From Codonopsis lanceolata (taxonomy: Eukaryota; Streptophyta; Magnoliopsida; Asterales; Campanulaceae), in NCBI GenBank assembly GCA_013146195.2, contig CM028382.1, positions 115,023,023-115,087,022 of the forward strand: 64,000 nt of DNA. Reading direction: 5' to 3'. Positions within the stretch are counted from its first letter, which is position 1; every line of letters starts with the position of its first letter. Position numbers and translations under genes: made by a program. Under the pieces are notes generated by a model, which was given only the letters and a program-made list of their open reading frames with translations, was not told the DNA's origin and searched no databases. This document shows, one piece after another, positions 47,205 to 58,543 of this stretch.

Positions 47205-48968
47205 TGTAGACACCCCAATTTCGTACCCATGGTATGTGACATGACTTAAAATATCAAGACCTGTTAAAACATTAACAAATGTCAAGTTACGTAGTCAAAA
47301 GTTGTGTAAAAGAACAAAGTGATGCGCAAAGATTTACAAAGACGAACCGTGGGACCAAAGTGCTCAAAAAGTGCATAGTTTGAAAATTGGGCATGGCGCC
47401 CAAAACCTTGGTTGCGCCCATTTTTGTGAAGTGCTGCGCCCATTTTTCTGCTACAGTTGCCGCAAAATGCAAATCCTCCAGCGTTGTGTACAAGCTGCTT
47501 GATGCGTGAAGAAGGAATTTTAATTCCTTCTGAGTCCTCAGTTCCTCCTATAAATACAGAGTCCCGACTCCTCATTCAGCACACCTTTCCTTCATAAAGC
47601 TTCTCCGCGTTCTCGTTACGCTGGAGAAATAGAAAGCGAAGTGAGATAATGAGCGATCACCTCAAAAAGCCTCGAAACTCTGCCAAACCTCTTCCAAACA
47701 CAAAATCAACCGGTAGGAGTGAACCTTAGCCCCCCAGTTAGGTATCCACCCTTTTTTCCCCGGTCCCAAAATCGTGGAAAGAGCGCTTGCTTCGCCCGAT
47801 TTAAAGGCCAAATCAACCGTTATTCTCGCCTCGATTTTAGCCTACCTCAAAGCCAACAAACAACCAAACACAAACAGCTACTTCCGCCTAAAAACCCGAG
47901 GCCGAAAGTAACTTTCGTAAGGCCACGCTACACACACACACACACACACAACAACAACAAAAAGACTCCTCTCCACGTAGCGAAGCACACCTTAGGCCGT
48001 CAAGAAGTTTTTATTTTTATTTTAAAGTCTTTATCTGTAAAGTATTATTTCCAATCCGGCCCAATGTAGTTTTATAAGCAATTGTGCTGCCCGGATTTAG
48101 TTAGAAAATAGTACTAAATGTAGCCGTTATTATGGCCAAATATTTTCAAGTATATTTGTGATTATTTGTAAAAGAGACTGTTGCAAGTCTGTAAATAATG
48201 TAGATGTAATGGATGTATTTATAGGCAGTTAATGCTTTATTTATCTGTTAAATTAATATAACAACAAGCATACTTTAGCCAAAAACCGTTTTGAGACCGA
48301 AAGGGCGAGTTGGGTGCCTAGCACCTTCCCAACTCGTAACTTAGCCTCCGAACCCGTTTTCATTATCTCTCGGTTTTTGGTTTTGCTTTATTTATTCCTT
48401 AAAATAAAGATGACGACTCTAAAAAACATTTTGGATCTAGTGGGGCCTCGCAACATCTTTCTTTGCACTTTCACGCTTCTCCCTAAAAAGGGAGAATGGG
48501 AATGGAAAGGTGATGTATTCCTATGTCCTGGTATCCCCTAAACAAGGGATAACTTGACGTAGAAAACCCAAAGCACCCATAGTGATCCGAGATATGCCAT
48601 AAGGCTATTTTCATAAAATCCATAGTGGGGGCGCTGCAACATTCCTTCCTTGCACTTTCACGTTTTCCCCTAAAAAAGGGAGAATGGGAATAGAAGGGTG
48701 ATGCATTCCTATATCCTGGTATCCCCTAAAAAGGGATAACTTGACATAGAAAACTCAAAGCTCCCATATTGGATCAAAAATCCACTAAAGGCAACCGAGG
48801 CGCATTCCAACGCGATATTCCGACAGCACTCCTCCCGCACTTTTGATTTCGTCCTCCCCTAAAAAGGGAGGGTGGAACGGGAGCAGTGGATGTCACCGCA
48901 TCCGCACGTACGCGCACCCCTATCCAAGGGTGCGCGGGGCGCGGGAGCACGTTTCCCAGGAACCCACA
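47205..48968 (+). mobile_element. Solo LTR, 1.76 kb, gypsy-like
   Basis: It starts TGTAGACACCCCAATTTCG, ends AACCCACA, and is flanked by the 5-bp TSD GCTAC (47200-47204 and 48969-48973). No internal region or second LTR is present, so it is best read as a solo LTR left by recombination. A TATAAATA box at 47549-47556 and the following start-site context fit an LTR promoter reading rightward. The 3' part holds tandem repeats (48450-48870). The lineage is inferred only from the TGTAGACACCCC start common in gypsy-type LTRs. Confidence 0.85.
48450..48870. repeat. 186-bp tandem repeats with CCCCTAAAAAGGGG hairpins
   Basis: GCAACAT...CTTGCACTTTCACG occurs at 48450 and 48636, 186 bp apart, with a third partial unit from about 48820. 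Each contains CTCCCTAAAAAGGGAG-type and ATCCCCTAAA(A/C)AAGGGAT hairpins. All are inside the solo LTR. Confidence 0.85.
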
Positions 48969-48973
48969 GCTAC

Positions 48974-50474
48974 CATGTTCATATAACACAGAAAAGGCTC
49001 AAATTTATCTAGAGGTATAGTTGTTGCTCTTGAGAATATGCGAAGACACAACACGACGCAGTGAATCACCCAACGGTCACCACCCATACTTGGCTTGTGT
49101 TTCGGCTTTTGTAAGAAAGCCTTTGGAATGTCGTTCAACCAGCTCCATCTCTTTCTATCTCATATCAAAGGATAAAGAACCAATCTGATTCTTCCTCTTG
49201 TGCAGCTTTGTTGGCTTCCCCTTTGTTGAAACATGCTACAAGTAGAAATCAATGTATGAGAAATTATTAGCACTAGCCCAATGTAAATTTAATTTACACA
49301 TACAACTATCAAACATGATAAGATAACCCACTCAGAGGATTCTCGCCCTTGTCGATGTAAAGCTACTTGCAAGCACCAAAACGTGACAAAAAAATGATCG
49401 GCAACAAATATTAAAGGCAACAAAAATGATTATGTCCTTGAAAATGATCGGGCAGCAGTCAAATCAAATCCAACTCTAAAAAGTTCAACTTCCAGCCATA
49501 CGAAGAACAAAAAATGTGAATCAAGTCTTTTGTAAAGGCAACATACAAGCGACAGTGTCTCACATGTAATTTCCCCTCCAACATGTGCAGAAAAAATAGC
49601 AGTCAGCACTTAAATTTCAAAAGCGATTATTCTATGCATTTGATATTTTACCATGTGCAACTAGCAATCATTTTAAACCAGAATGTCGTGGTAACTCATT
49701 CCTAATTCTCTATATCAAACTTTCACCTTTGAAAACACAATGGCCTATAAAAGACTTATGTTGCTACATGCAAAGACGTAAAAAGACTGCTTTTTGAATA
49801 ACTTGTTCCTGATTCTCTCTATGTACCGCATAACCCAAGTTTCTTCTTTTTACTTGTATTGCTTGACCCAAGCTTTCATCTTTGTTCTGTTGAGAAAGAC
49901 ATTCTTATGAATTGGAATAAAGTAAAAGGCCCTTCATCGTGAAATCAACCACCCCTCGAGGTTGTGCAATAGGTTAAATTATTCTATGTTACCTGGACTC
50001 GGCTAGGACGATTGGGTACGGGTTGTGCCGAAATGGGTACTTTGTCATTTTGGTCCAGGTAACATAAAGATTATTCACTAACAAACAGTGACACACTTAT
50101 CTCACTTTTATAGAGCATAGAGATTGCCGCATCTTCACATCATCTTCTAAATCTTCCAACTTCTTCCTATAGTGCTCTAAGAGATCAACTCTACGCCCAA
50201 AAAGTCCCAAAAATCCAACACGCCCGAACCTTTGAGACGTATGCTTCACTGGTTCCAAATGAACAAGCTTTCTGTATGACTCATTTGCTTGACTCTAGAA
50301 CTCTTCAAGTAGCACCTCCTAAAATAGCGAAATGGAACTAAGACACCGGGCAGGGCCCCTATAGATATAAAAAATAAAATTTTAAAATTAATAATTTTTT
50401 TTTATTTTTCATTATTCAAAGTATTTAATTGGTATAACATCTACGAACATACTAATATATAAGTATATGAAATA
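48974..50474. other. Spacer with a small TIR element, no gene seen
   Basis: At 49985-50066 an 82-bp element begins TATGTTACCTGGACTCGG and ends with its inverse (TTTTGGTCCAGGTAACATA), a miniature TIR element. Elsewhere I see no coding exon. A CAGGGCCCCTATAG motif at about 50350 may be one end of a hAT-like element whose other end lies near 53160. Confidence 0.5.
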
Positions 50475-50732
50475 CTCCCTCCGTCCCTAAATTATCGTCC
50501 TCCTTTCCTTTTTCACCCGTCCCAAAATAATTGTCCACTTTGAAACTTATCATTTTAGAACATCACTTTTACCACTTTACCCTTACTTTTTCACTCTACT
50601 TTAATTATGAGCCACATACACATGTACATTAAAGGAAACTACACATTAAACCAATATAAATAATCAAGTCAATTGTTTTTTCTTAAACTGTGCGTCGGGT
50701 CAACTAGAACGATTATTTAGGGACGGAGAGAG
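50475..50732. mobile_element. Stowaway MITE, 258 bp
   Basis: CTCCCTCCGTCCCTAAATTA at the left and the inverse of CTCTCTCCGTCCCTAAATAA at the right, with TA at 50473-50474 and 50733-50734. It aligns along its whole length with the copy at 7549-7805. Confidence 0.95.
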
Positions 50733-51249
50733 TAATTATTTAAAATTACTTTGTTTGCATATTCCGGTACACTAGTTATTTTCTATCTTGATTTGGTAAT
50801 TTTCTTATATATTAAAATATACAAAATGTCTATAAAGCATATCTATAAGTAATTTCAGATTTATTCACTCTTCTAAGATCTTTCTCAACTATATCATCAA
50901 ATTATATCACCTTCTCTTATTTTTTGGCTCATTCGTTACATGTTCATTTGGTTTTTTTTGTTGATTATTCGATTATTGTAATCCATTAATCCATATTCTA
51001 AGATAATTAAGTTTTTTGTTGATTAGGCGTGCCATTTGATTATTAATGAGCTACTAAAAATGTCATTTTTTAAAAAAGTTTGACTTTCAAACGGGAACTC
51101 TTTATCCGGAACCGGAGCGAGGGAGTATATAATACTTGATAATTCACAACTCAAAAATAAAATAAATTTTACATAACTTTCAAAGAGTTGAACCAACGAC
51201 CTCTCAACCAAATCAAAACACCCCATCTAATGGACCACTAAATCACATA
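50733..51249. other. AT-rich spacer, MITE end remnant
   Basis: CCGGAGCGAGGGAGTATA near 51110-51130 is a stray end of a CTCCCTC-type MITE. No gene seen. Confidence 0.45.
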
Positions 51250-51419
51250 TAAAATTTAGGGCAAATTTCAAGTGGGTACAATTTTGAAAACATATTTTCA
51301 TCTAGGACCATTAATTTTTTGCACATTTCATAAAACTACAAATTGCTTGCCAAATGACAAAAATGTCATTAATGAAGATAAAAGTGATCCGACATTTTAC
51401 AGGACCAAAATTATTTCAA

Positions 51420-52000
51420 AAACTCTGATGCCAAGCCTTGACATCAGGATGGATTTCACATCATTTTGCAGGACCAAAATTAATTCAAAAACTCTGATGC
51501 CAAGCCTTGACATCAGGATGGATTTCACATCATTTTGCATGACTAAAATTAATTGAAAAACTCTGATGCCAAGCCAAAATTAATACAAAAACTCTGATGC
51601 CAAGCCTTGGCATCAGGATGGATTCCACAGCATTTTACAGGACCAAAATTAATTGAAAAATGCTGATGTCAAATCTTGGCATCATGTGAAAAAAAAATTC
51701 AATAATCCAGGCATCAGGTTGCTGATGCCAAAAATGCTGATGCCTACAATTGTTGCTGATGCCAAAAATGCTGATGCCTACCGTTGTTGCTGATGCCAAA
51801 AATGTTCATGATGGCAAGACTTTGCATCAGGTGAAAAAAAAATTCAATAATCCAGGCATCAGGTTGCTGATGCCAAAAATGCTGATGCCTACCGTTGTTG
51901 CTAATGCCAAAAATGTTCCTGATGCCAAAAATGCTGATGCCAAGACTTGACATCAGGTGAATTTTTTTTTCAATAATCCAGGCATCAGGTTACAAATGAT
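51420..52000. repeat. GATGCC hairpin minisatellite
   Basis: Units of 40-70 bp with ACTCTGATGCCAAGCCTTG, ACATCAGGATGGATTTCACA and TTTTGCAGGACCAAAATTAA appear first. Shorter AATGCTGATGCCTAC / GTTGTTGCTGATGCC units follow from 51715. It is the reverse complement of the array at 5455-7330. Confidence 0.93.
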
Positions 52001-52225
52001 CTCTGAAATTTCATGAAATCACATTCATTTATACTCTAAAAGGAAGCATTATAAATCACACACTACAATTCCAATTCCTTCCTTTCGTTTCAACTTTCCT
52101 CAATTTTCTCAGAGCCCAAATAGCTGCAAACTATAGCAATCAGTAAATGACAAGAATAAGCAGCGTCATTGACAACAGTAGGAAAACACACACGAAACAA
52201 AAAAGGAAGAAAAAAAAGTAAAACA

Positions 52226-52528
52226 TCACGCGTCAAATCGCCGCCGCATCCGATCGAAGAACTTCTTCCAGTCACCGTCGGTGGAATCCAACAGCTTCTC
52301 CAACACAACCTTCTGTTCTTGAACTTCAAGCTTCCTCACATCGATCTCTTCAAAATCTCCAAGAATGTTCTTAAATACACCTTTCCGTACTCGGTTGTAA
52401 GTAGGCAACCTCTCGAGTTCTGTCCATCGGAGTGACTCCTCGTCGTCGTTGTCTTCTCTAAATGACGACGACCTCGTCGACAGATTCTCAGCGGAATACC
52501 ACATTATACCACAAAACCAAAACAACAA
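52226..52528 (-). pseudogene. ABCG32-like (PDR) transporter exon-1 fragment
   Basis: The frame gives MWYSAENLSTRSSSF, an acidic run (DNDDEESLRW), LERLPTYNRVRKGVF, a short EIDVRKLEVQEQK block and KKFFDRMRRRFDA. This is the N-terminal cytosolic segment of plant full-size PDR/ABCG transporters, and the MW(Y/N)SAEN start is closest to the ABCG32 (cutin-export) group. Translation would start at 52504. The homologous part ends at 52230 and is followed by GTGATG, a plausible original intron-1 donor. Read through, a stop appears two codons later. Nucleotide-binding and membrane domains are absent. It is a captured exon inside a MULE; transcription is possible but a transporter function is not. Confidence 0.85.
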
Positions 52529-53063
52529 ACAACACTGATTATGAGCCCTAAATTTCGAAGAGAAACTTTATAGTTGTTGAGATAAGGAGAGAGGAATGAT
52601 AATTTTATGACATTTTGAGGTTGGGTTTTAGCAACATGCTTTACTGTTTTACTGGTTAGTTGAGCTCAGCATTTATGGCTTCTCACTTCCTTTCCCTCTC
52701 ACTCTAACTTTTATGACTTTCTCTCTCTATTTCCTGTCCAAGTATTCATTTATTGAAAATTGAATAGACTATAAGTCTATAATTACTGTCACTCTACTCA
52801 GGGAGGGATGTGATGGGTCAATACTGATGAACAATGGGGAAGTTTCAGAGAAAAAAGCGTTGGCATTGTTTCCTGTGCCAGGACATAATTGGTGGAAAAC
52901 GGGAATGGTGTTAATTGAGGGAAGACGATTGGTATGTTAATTAGGGGCAGTGATGTACTTTTACCCTAAAAATGTATCTAAAAGATATGTATAAAAAATG
53001 GCTGGATTGATTTGAAAACATGTTTAAAAAAATGTACCGGCTTGTAATTATTTCTAAAATTTA

Positions 53064-54890
53064 AGTGACAGTATAATATTTATATCTATATATGACTGTA
53101 TTATAAGTTTGGACCCCTCAAAATTAGGGGCCCAGGGCGGTCGACCTTCCAAACCACCCTCAGGGCCGGCCACGACAAAGGCTGTTTTGGGGTTTTTTGG
53201 TTGTTGTCTTCTTTGTTATCTTTGCGGTTATGTTGCAACTTGCAAGTGGTGCTACCTTACTTTTTTGTTGTAAGTTGTAAGTTGCAAATTGTAACTTGTA
53301 ACTTGTATGATATTGATGTTAGTTAATTAGTTAATTAGTAACTACAAGTATCTAGTTTAAAACTAAATACTGATAAGGCGCTTCCCAGTCGATTACAACA
53401 TTATAAGTAAGAACAAATACAAAAGGCCAAATTGCATCCATTGTCGCACAAGGCTATTATCAGATAATAAGAAAAAGTCGCACAATCTAGTAGCAGAGTA
53501 ACATTATGTTTTTTTCATATATATATATATATATACTATAAACAATGCAATTATGTTTTTTTCTTACATGGATGTGCACAAACTAACACGAATCCTAACA
53601 TAAACACTTCCTAAGCCAGAATTCCTCATCCAATAGCACCCAATTTTTTTTTTCATAACAACTCTAACTCATATAAAGTAAATAGGAGCAGAAGTTTACC
53701 AAATCTAGAATGAGTACTACAATCATAGATAAAGTAAGGACTTAATGGTCCTCAACTTTTTTAGAAGGGTGTGTAAAATGTAAGGTTAATAAAAGGTCAA
53801 AGAGATCAAAAACCACGTGGAAGCTTTAACTTTTGAATCTTCTTTGGATGTACACAAGTGAACATCCAAAACTACAAGCCTAAAACGAGAATACTCATTT
53901 AACATACAAGGCCAAGGTAGCAGTATTAATGAGGATATGATTTTTCCCTATGAAAGCGGTACTCAAGAGTGAATACATCTAAAGGCAACTACAAGTTAAA
54001 CCCAACCAAAACAGAACAGGATATGACAATGAAATTTGCTTCACAACTCCAAAACAATCAACTAAGTAAATCAAATTTTAAACGTGAAAGCCTAATATTT
54101 CATCCATGTCAATCAAGCAGCCCCAAGAGAATCAAATAAATCAATTGTAACTTAATTTAAGACTTAAGTAGGTTTTAATAGCTATACCTGTGTGGCCATC
54201 TAAGAAGTATTATAGAAAGATATGTTAGCATGACCAACAAAACATGATATGACTCAAGTATTGCTTCTGAATACAAACAGAGGCTGCTTCTCCAAAAAAC
54301 AGATGTTGCTTCTACAGCCGCCCCTGAAACATCATCAGAAAACATGTAGGGTTGATATTAGACTTAACAGGTGCATATACAAACAACAAGATGGAATATT
54401 AATGCTACTTGAATAGCTACTAGAATAATAATGCTACAAGTAGAACTATTACCATACTTCATGACCATTTTTTAAGTTGCGTTCTCGATTTGAATTGAAG
54501 ATCCAGTTTCTTTCAACAAATTGTAGAGATATATTACAGCAGTATAAGTTCACCGTGTTGATGCGGAGTTCTAAGTTACTATCTGAATGGTTTTGACTTT
54601 TGAGAACTTTGTATGATAATTTGGTGTTGGCTATTGCTGGAAGACAGCAGAAAATGAATATGTTGTAAGACGAAAATGAGACGGCAATCAACTACTTTTG
54701 AAAGTAACAACTTGAAAAAACAAATTTGGGTGTGAGCCATTGGATGAATCAAATAAGTCATTGGTAACGGTGTTCGGATGATTTCATCCAGTTCTCTCTT
54801 CTACTATGCAACTGTTTTATGTCGATCTCACTCAATTAACTTTCAGCAAATGAATGCTATTAAAATGACAATTAAACAACATCTATGTAC
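53064..54890. other. Spacer, no gene seen
   Basis: 53100-53172 resembles a hAT-type terminus (AAAATTAGGGGCCCAGGG...CAGGGCCGGCC). A short (AT)n lies at 53518-53535. A GTAACTTGT/ACAAGTTGC inverted wording lies near 53225-53310. The remaining AT-rich sequence shows no convincing exon on either strand, and I did not find further GT47 exons here. Confidence 0.45.
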
Positions 54891-55301
54891 CTCCTTGCGA
54901 TATCGATTTCCCATAAAGAACAAGAGTGATTTCCTGCTTTCAACCCCTACAACCCCCTTAAAGGTATTGATTCGGTGTGAATATGGCAATATCACATCCT
55001 TAACCAAAGAAGCCTGATCGCGTCTCAACCGCCCAAAATCCGAAACAAGCAACACCCCATTCTTGATCCTATCAACAACTTTGTACAATGCATTAGGATC
55101 CTGACATATAAACATATGATCCCACCCATTGTTCCTCTTCCAATACACCTGTTCCCCCAACCACCCAATCAAATCCTCCTGCATTTCCTCATCACTGTAC
55201 ACCAACCCTCCCTCCGGCAACATCGCCGACCGAATTGGATTCACCACCAAGCTCAGTGACGAGAAGAACGACACGTAGAACAAATTGGCGTCCTCGGGAT
55301 G
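54891..55301 (-). pseudogene. GT47 exostosin-type glycosyltransferase exon (ARAD-like)
   Basis: The translation from about 55301 reads HPEDANLFYVSFFSSLSLVV, then YSDEEMQEDLIGWLGEQVYW, MFICQDPNALYKVVDRIKN, VLLVSDFGRLRRDQASLVKD, VILPYSHRIN and LLFFMGNRYRKE. It ends at a GGAG/GTACAT donor (54891/54890). This is an internal exon of plant GT47 enzymes of the ARAD1/2 group, Golgi type-II membrane proteins linked to pectic arabinan synthesis. The upstream coding part (membrane anchor and first third) is lost: in this frame a TAG lies just before HPEDAN. No downstream exon was found in the next kilobase. I read it as an isolated fragment, though a gene with very long introns cannot be excluded. Confidence 0.75.
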
Positions 55302-56575
55302 AATTGTGAAGGAAGATTGTGGCTAGGGTTGGCTTCATGATGGATCTCCGGTTACCCATTTTCGGTGTCGACATGAATTGTGAAGAAGACGGTGGTCGGA
55401 TTTTGGGTCGCGGGTTCATCGCTCCATAACGAAGGGGGTGACTGGCAGCGAGGGTAGCTCGAGTTTAGTCCCCGGAGAGTTCTGTCAAATAGACCAGCTT
55501 CACTCTTGGCTTTGTTAGTGTAGACAGAACGAAGAAGACGGTTGGGAAGAGAGAGAAGTGAGGGAATGAAGAGCAACTGTTCACGACAAGAGTCCCCCGA
55601 TCTGTTGCGATCCATTTGCCGGCTTATAGAGATTGAGTGTGGAATTGGGGGTCCATTGTGTGGTTGAGTTATGCAAAAAGACTCCAAAATCACTTTTGGA
55701 GTGGTGATAAAAGGATCATTGTGGACGCTCTAAAGGATGATTATTGGAGTGAATTATTTTTTTAGAGGGTTGAAGTAGTGTAAAAGGAACAGAAAACGAA
55801 GTGAGTAGAGTGTGGTATCGGGTGTTATTGTTGTGGTTGCTCTAAGTGCGGCAGCCTCCTTCCAGTTCTAGTTCTAGCCTCGAGCCTCCTCCCCCGATTG
55901 GAGTCCCCTGATCGGCCGACTCCCATTAGCGGCGCCGGCTGGTGTACGCTCAACGGCAAGCCTCAAGAGACCACATCAAAGCTCTCTCTTTGCTCCGTCT
56001 CTCTCTCACTCTCACTCCAATCTCCATCGACGCCCCCCACCCTTCGTCAACAACAGCCTCCGTCAACTCTCACCATCGCCATTCCCGACGAGCAAGCTCT
56101 CATCTGCCTCGCCTCCTCACCTACAATAAAATCTACTCTCCTACTACAAGCTCTCATCTCATCTCAAAGGTTTTCTCTTTTCGTTGGAATCAATGCATAT
56201 AAGTATACATATAAACATTTTGGAAAACAAGAGTCAAGTATTTTTTAAAGAAACTCTTGAAATTTTTTTATCTTTGATAAACTTGTTTGGTTCTGTATTC
56301 TCGATGTTAAATAAAAGGTCCTCCTATTGTATATATGGATTGTTGTATAACGTGTGCCCAGCTTGAAGTCCTGCAATTTATTTCAAAATTTCAATGTCGT
56401 ATATATGGATTGTTGACTTGACTTACTTTAATTTCTTTAGCATCTTTGCGGGAAAAAGATTAATAATATGGGGAGTCAATTATTTAATCCATGTCATTTA
56501 ATTAAAATCTGAGTATTTGAATAATTGTTGTTTCTGTCAATAGGCATACTGGCATCCCATTTTCATTATACTGGT
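55302..56575. other. Spacer with hAT-like MITE end and unrecognised frames
   Basis: 55690-55845 carries GTGGACGCTCTAAAGGATGA...GTTGTTGTGG-type arms that pair with the 45590-45900 structure. A minus frame (55352-55693) and a plus frame (55898-56248, starting MESPDRPTPISGAG) are open for over 100 codons but contain no recognisable domain. The latter is Ser/Pro/Leu-rich and could be a 5' leader region of an unknown gene. Confidence 0.4.
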
Positions 56576-58120
56576 TTATATATATATATATATATATACA
56601 ATTTTGGAAGATGAGGTTGCTGCTATCAGCATTTGATCAAGGCCCACATGATTATTTTTCATACTATTATGGGTCTGCTTTTCATAACCCCTCCTGTACA
56701 TAGAATTTTCCCCATAAACATTTCTTGAAGCAGTGGCTAATTTGCTAGTTTCAACTTGATGATCCTGATCCAATGGAGGTTGTAACTCTTGCCTTATAAC
56801 TTGTACCAATGATGGGGTTGGCCCCCTATTAGTTGTGGACAATAATAATGGTGGTAAGATCTTTGATGTAGTTCTTGGTGGGGGTGATGGGAGTAGAGAA
56901 ACAAAGTTCATGCTCTGTTTCTTAGGGGCAATTGAACTTGAACCAGAACCTGAACCAGTTTCTTCTGATATTAGTAGATCCATTAGTCTCCTTTGTTGAT
57001 CATGATGAAGCTGTAAATGATTAATGGGTGACCCACCAGTATTATTATTAAGACCCCTCACCATCCTCCTTCCAACTCCTCCTTAATTCTGATGATGATC
57101 TCTTCTCCATACTGGATTTTGTTCCTGTACTTCCCTTGCATTTCTGCTACTCTCAAAGAATGACACCAGATTTGGCACTGCACGTACAGGTTCGATACAT
57201 TTTCAGATACTCCTGTTCTGAAATTAAAGAAGAAAAATGGGAAATAATTGAAAACTAACTTGTTTTGAGAGCAAACCAAGCAGCAATGGTAGCATTCTTC
57301 TCAGCTTGCTTCTTGGTCTTTGGCAAATTCACCGGAGAAATTCAATCTCCCTAAACATAAATGATTGATAGATTATTCTATAGTTCCCCTGGACTATTGC
57401 AATTTAAGTAATACCAATTAGCATATGCTTGACAATTGTTCCAACATTACCAGCTCATGTCTCTACATAAAATTTGTTAACTCCTGATTTCTTGATTTCT
57501 ATTAGGGGTGGCAAAATGGGTGTTAAGAAAGTTGGATAAATTAGCTGAGGAGCTTAACAACCAACTAAAAAATGTGTCTTTTGGAGTATATTGTTTGACT
57601 TATATATAGGACCAAGTTAATTGTGTCTTGCATAAAAGTTGTTAAGGTCTACTTAAATTGTTTTAAAGATTTGTGATCAAAGATTTCCAATCTCAGACTT
57701 AATTTGATGCTCTATCGTAAGGTAGACAACCACATCTATAGATGTGCACTTGTGAATTTATGATATTGTTTGGGCCTGCCGGCTGCACTTGTCCAATTGA
57801 TGGAAGTTATCTACTAATATCAGACTAATGTGGTGTATACACGCGGTTTAAGCCCTGCTCTATGTGATGTTTCTTGTACACTCCAGTCTCATCCTTGATG
57901 AATTTATTCCATATTATGCTTATTAAACAAACAAACAAACAAGAAAGTAAAATGATCAAGAATCTGGACTTACAAGAACTCTAGCAGTGAGAGACCTAGA
58001 TGGGCCTCTGGTGGAGAGGTTATTGAGAGCAACTTCAGCAGCAGAATGCTCAGCCTGCCTTAAAGTGGTGCAGTAAGTTGGGCTTTCAAGACTTGAGCAG
58101 CAGAATGTTTTGTTTACTAC
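56576..58120 (-). pseudogene. DRB double-stranded-RNA-binding protein, decayed
   Basis: In order on the minus strand there are four pieces. The second half of the first dsRBM (57974-58120; LESPTYCTTLRQAEHSAAEV then GPSRSLTARVL, donor GTAAGT) comes first. Next is a damaged start of the second dsRBM (about 57820-57896; DETGVYK, then QETSHRAGL in a shifted frame, then stops). The end of the second dsRBM follows (57260-57350; FSGE, then KTKKQAEKNATIAAWFALK only after a one-base shift). Last is a Gln/Pro/Ser-rich C-terminal tail (56576-57064). Plant DRB proteins bind double-stranded RNA and partner Dicer-like enzymes. Here exon 1 is missing, the middle of dsRBM2 is lost and frames are broken, so it is a pseudogene. 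The missing first exon could lie in the nearby gap. Confidence 0.85.
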
Positions 58121-58443
58121 CTGCAGCTGCCAATATAGAATGGACACCAACTAAATTATTCGATGTAGTTGGAAAAAATGTCCACAGTCAAAGCAAAGTT
58201 AAAACTGTTTTTTCATGGAAAAGGTCAAGTGTATAATGGAGGAAAGGACAGTGGCAGTGGAAGAAGAAGCCAATGGATGAGAAGTTGGAGAACACAACAC
58301 TTTGAACAAACAAAACTGTTTTACCTTAAATCGCTTTTCACCAACACGTGGATTGTCAGAGATGAAAAACAATTTAATTTTAATTTGGTCACTGGCTTGT
58401 TGATAGTATATTAATTGGGTAATATAAGTTCAAATACGGAATT

Positions 58444-58543
58444 NNNNNNNNNNNNNNNNNNNNNNNNNNNNNNNNNNNNNNNNNNNNNNNNNNNNNNNNN
58501 NNNNNNNNNNNNNNNNNNNNNNNNNNNNNNNNNNNNNNNNNNN
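58444..58543. other. Assembly gap (100 N)
   Basis: Exactly 100 unknown bases, a standard placeholder, so the real length is unknown. It interrupts the MULE transposase pseudogene and hides the left end of its element. Confidence 0.99.

Larger units (their letters stand above)
51259..53054. mobile_element. 1.8-kb Pack-MULE carrying an ABCG exon
   Basis: A perfect 9-bp TSD, TAAAATTTA (51250-51258 and 53055-53063), flanks it. The left end GGGCAAATTTCAAGTGGGTA matches the right ends of the 3342 and 16021 elements inverted. The right end, inverted (GAAATAATTACAAGCCGGTA), matches their left ends. It is therefore the same family in reverse orientation. The interior holds the GATGCC minisatellite (51420-52000) next to the left end, then a captured transporter exon on the minus strand. 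No transposase. Confidence 0.93.
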
